Of a stretch of 64,000 bases of DNA, positions 61,994 through 64,000 are shown piece after piece. The notes under the pieces are model-generated. The model did not search any database and was not told where the DNA came from. It saw only the letters and a list, made by a program, of their open reading frames with translations. The stretch comes from Variovorax sp. EL159 (GTDB lineage Bacteria; Pseudomonadota; Gammaproteobacteria; Burkholderiales; Burkholderiaceae_C), in NCBI RefSeq assembly GCF_900100965.1, contig NZ_FMUJ01000002.1, positions 183,869 to 247,868 on the forward strand, read 5' to 3'. How positions within the stretch are numbered: position 1 is the stretch's first letter; each line of letters opens with the position of its first letter. Made by a program: the position numbers and the translations under genes.

Positions 61994-62007
61994 AACGAAC
62001 ATTCGTT
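61994..62007. promoter_or_regulatory. AACGAA-CA-TTCGTT palindrome between ugpB and ugpA
   Basis: A perfect 6-bp-arm inverted repeat, with further ACGAAC copies just upstream (61985-61990), in the 131-bp ugpB-ugpA gap. No T-run follows. It may be an internal regulatory site or an RNA processing hairpin that separates abundant binding-protein mRNA from permease mRNA. Confidence 0.35.
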
Positions 62008-62032
62008 CGCGCCGATTCGCCGGGTGCAGAGC

Positions 62033-63346
62033 TTACTTGTTTGCGGCCTGGAATTTCACCAAAAGTTCGTTTCCGCGCTTGACAGCGCTGTCCAGGGCTT
62101 CTTTCGGGGTCTTCTTGCCGGTCCAGATCAGTTCGGTTTCTTCGTCCTCGATGGCGCGGATCTGGGGCATGTTGCCCAGGCGCACGCCACGCGACTTGTC
62201 GGTCGTCTTCTTGATCATCTGGTTCACGGCCACGTCGGTGCCCGGGTTCTCCTTGTAGAAGCCCGACTGCTGGGTCAGCTCATAGGCTGCGGTCGTGATC
62301 GGCAGGTAGCCGGTGCGCATGTGGCTCTCGGACTGGACCTTGGGGCTCGACAGGAAGGTGAAGAACGCGGCCACGCCCTTGTAGTTGGCGGCCGGCTTGC
62401 CCGACATCACCCACAGGCTGGCACCACCGACGATGGTGTTCTGCGGTGCGCCCTGCACGTCCGGGTAGTAGGGCAGCGCCGATTCGGCGAACTTGAACTT
62501 GGCGTCGCGCTTCACGCTGGCATAGCTGCCCGACGAGCCGATGAACATCGCGCATTCACCCGAGGTGAACGAGGTGATCGGCTTGCTGGCGCGGCCCTTG
62601 TAGACGAAGAGGCCCTGCTTGGACATGTTGGCCAGGTTCTCGAAGTGGCGCACGTGCAGCGGCGAGTTGAACTCCAGGCGCGCGTCGAGGCCGCCGAAGC
62701 CGTTGCCCTTGGTGGCGTACGAGGTGTTGTGCCAGGTCGAGAAGCTCTCGAGCTGGGCCCAGCTCATCCACGAGGTGGTGAACGGGCACTGGTTGCCGGC
62801 GGCCTTGAGCTTGGCGGCGGCGGCCACGACTTCAGGCCAGGTGGCGGGAGCCTTTTCGGGGTCCAGGCCGGCGGCCTTGAAGGCGTCCTTGTTGTAGTAG
62901 AAGACCGTCGTCGAGCTGTTGAACGGGAACGACAGCATCTGGCCGTTGGGGGCCGTGTAGTAGCCGGCCACGGCGGGGATGTACGCCTTGGGGTCGAACT
63001 TCTGGCCGCCTTCCTTCATGACTTCGGCCACGGGCTTGATGGCGCCCTTGGAATACATCATGGTGGCCGTGCCCACTTCGAAGACCTGCAGGATGTCGGG
63101 CGCATTGCCAGAGCGGAAGGCGGCGATGCCGGCGGCCATCGACTGGTCGTATTCGCCCTTGAAGGTCGGCACGACCTTGTATTCCTTCTGGCTCTCGTTG
63201 AACTGTTTGGCGAGGTCGTTGACCCAGTCGTTCAGTGCGCCGTCCATCGAGTGCCACCACTGAATTTCGGTCTGGGCCTGGGCAAGGGCTGGCGCGGCCA
63301 GCAGGGTGGCCAGCGCGGAAGCGATGGCAAGCGTCTTGAAGCGCAT
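62033..63346 (-). CDS. ugpB: sn-Glycerol-3-phosphate ABC transporter substrate-binding protein
   Basis: A 437-residue periplasmic binding protein. Signal peptide (TLAIASALATLLAAPALAQA) and strong UgpB motifs: IQWWHSMDGALNDWVNDL, AFRSGNAPDILQVFEVGTAT, GGASLWVMSGK, TGYLPITTAAYELT, LGNMPQIRAI. It delivers glycerol-3-phosphate or its diesters to UgpAE. AGGAG is 7 nt upstream of ATG 63346. First gene of ugpB-A-E-C-Q; the 225-bp gap to serA should hold its promoter, possibly phosphate-controlled, though no clear Pho box was seen. Confidence 0.97.
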   Translation of the reverse strand: MRFKTLAIASALATLLAAPALAQAQTEIQWWHSMDGALNDWVNDLAKQFNESQKEYKVVPTFKGEYDQSMAAGIAAFRSGNAPDILQVFEVGTATMMYSKGAIKPVAEVMKEGGQKFDPKAYIPAVAGYYTAPNGQMLSFPFNSSTTVFYYNKDAFKAAGLDPEKAPATWPEVVAAAAKLKAAGNQCPFTTSWMSWAQLESFSTWHNTSYATKGNGFGGLDARLEFNSPLHVRHFENLANMSKQGLFVYKGRASKPITSFTSGECAMFIGSSGSYASVKRDAKFKFAESALPYYPDVQGAPQNTIVGGASLWVMSGKPAANYKGVAAFFTFLSSPKVQSESHMRTGYLPITTAAYELTQQSGFYKENPGTDVAVNQMIKKTTDKSRGVRLGNMPQIRAIEDEETELIWTGKKTPKEALDSAVKRGNELLVKFQAANK

Positions 63347-63571
63347 AGGACTCCTGTAGAGAAAAAGTAAACCGATGATGTTAGGTTACATACGTGACGG
63401 TTTTGCGGCTTTGTCTCACGGAGTCCACAGCGCATGAAACCCGGGTAAACCCCCTTGGACGGCGTGGCGCCATCGGTCGGGGCACCCTCATGGTGCGCTG
63501 CACCATGCTAGCATCGCCCTCCCTTTTTTGGCCTAGCTTGTCGCCATGGCCGGGGCTTCCTTGAGTACCTC

Positions 63572-64000
63572 ATGAGCAGCAAAACCTCCCTCGACAAAAG
63601 CAGGATCAAGTTCCTTTTGCTCGAGGGCATCCACCCCTCGGCCGTGGAGGTGCTGCGCGCCGCCGGCTACACCAACATCGAGTCGCTGCCGGGTGCCCTG
63701 CCCGACGCCGAACTCAAGGCCAAGATCGCCGACGTGCATTTCGTGGGCATTCGCTCGCGGACCCAGCTGACGGCCGAAGTCTTCGCGGCCGCGCACAAGC
63801 TGGTGGCGGCCGGGTGCTTCTGCATCGGCACGAACCAGGTCGACCTTGAAGCTGCCCGCGAGCATGGCGTGGCGGTGTTCAACGCACCTTTCTCCAACAC
63901 CCGTTCGGTGGCCGAACTGGTGCTGGCCGAAGCCATCCTGCTGCTGCGTGGCGTGCCCGAGAAGAGCGCGGTGGCGCATCGCGGCGGCTGGCTCAAGTCG
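63572..64000 (+). CDS. serA: D-3-phosphoglycerate dehydrogenase (3' truncated by window edge)
   Basis: The first 143 codons of SerA, which oxidises 3-phosphoglycerate in the first step of serine synthesis. SRIKFLLLEGIHPSAVEVLR, VGIRSRTQLTAE, VAAGCFCIGTNQVDLEAA and FNAPFSNTRSVAELVLAE are close to the E. coli protein. The NAD-binding and ACT parts lie beyond the window. ATG 63572 fits the family N-terminus. Confidence 0.95.
   Translation, partial: MSSKTSLDKSRIKFLLLEGIHPSAVEVLRAAGYTNIESLPGALPDAELKAKIADVHFVGIRSRTQLTAEVFAAAHKLVAAGCFCIGTNQVDLEAAREHGVAVFNAPFSNTRSVAELVLAEAILLLRGVPEKSAVAHRGGWLKS

Overview
The window is about 64 kb of GC-rich chromosomal DNA from a beta-proteobacterium. It is most likely from the Comamonadaceae and close to Variovorax; this is inferred from protein sequences, codon use and gene order, since no 16S gene is present. 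Housekeeping blocks in the usual Burkholderiales order alternate with short accessory stretches. Both strands are densely coded, no gap between genes reaches 300 bases, and no CRISPR array, rRNA or intact transposase was seen.

Left third (1-19.5 kb, mostly accessory or niche genes). It opens with a truncated AraC regulator, an amidase and the urease structural genes ureA-ureJ-ureB-ureC. The usual ureD and ureEFG neighbours are absent. Next to ureA is a low-GC cassette: a DUF6402-like protein and two tandem small membrane-anchored proteins, with a degenerate copy of the DUF6402 3' end between them. This has the form of a toxin-immunity locus that has been duplicated and partly eroded. After it comes a 1224-residue fusion of an NCS1-type permease, a Cys-rich module, a histidine kinase and a receiver, translationally coupled to a LuxR-type response regulator. 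An exported beta-rich protein follows, then an amino-acid island: a LysR regulator, two threonine-synthase-like PLP enzymes, a Bug/TctC binding protein, a DauR/YheO-like regulator and an ornithine cyclodeaminase-family protein. A 180-bp palindromic MITE-like element in this island supplies the stop codon of one PLP enzyme gene.

Middle (19.5-45.9 kb, conserved core). dciA-like/secA, argJ, a DUF815 ATPase, a mutT-type Nudix gene, yacG, zapD, coaE and pilD-pilC-pilB form the familiar beta-proteobacterial block. It is interrupted twice by polysaccharide O-acylation genes: a tandem pair of acyltransferase-3/SGNH fusions between mutT and yacG, and an MBOAT/AlgX-like pair between zapD and coaE. Then follow tRNA-Pro(CGG), ispB, rplU-rpmA-obgE, proB, a CNP1-like lipoprotein, rppH, proS and a lytic transglycosylase.

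Right third (45.9-64 kb). This part holds a CBS-domain CorB/HlyC-type protein, a cupin, the CGFS glutaredoxin grxD, prmC-prfA-hemA, a small membrane protein, a GNAT acetyltransferase coupled to a TrpXYZ-type ABC transporter with a divergent Lrp regulator, a DUF3772/MscS channel, the complete glycerol-3-phosphate uptake operon ugpB-A-E-C-Q, and the 5' part of serA.

Starts were chosen from ribosome-binding sites, overlaps and family length. Very long antisense reading frames across secA/argJ, the permease-kinase and the acyltransferases were judged to be GC-skew shadows.
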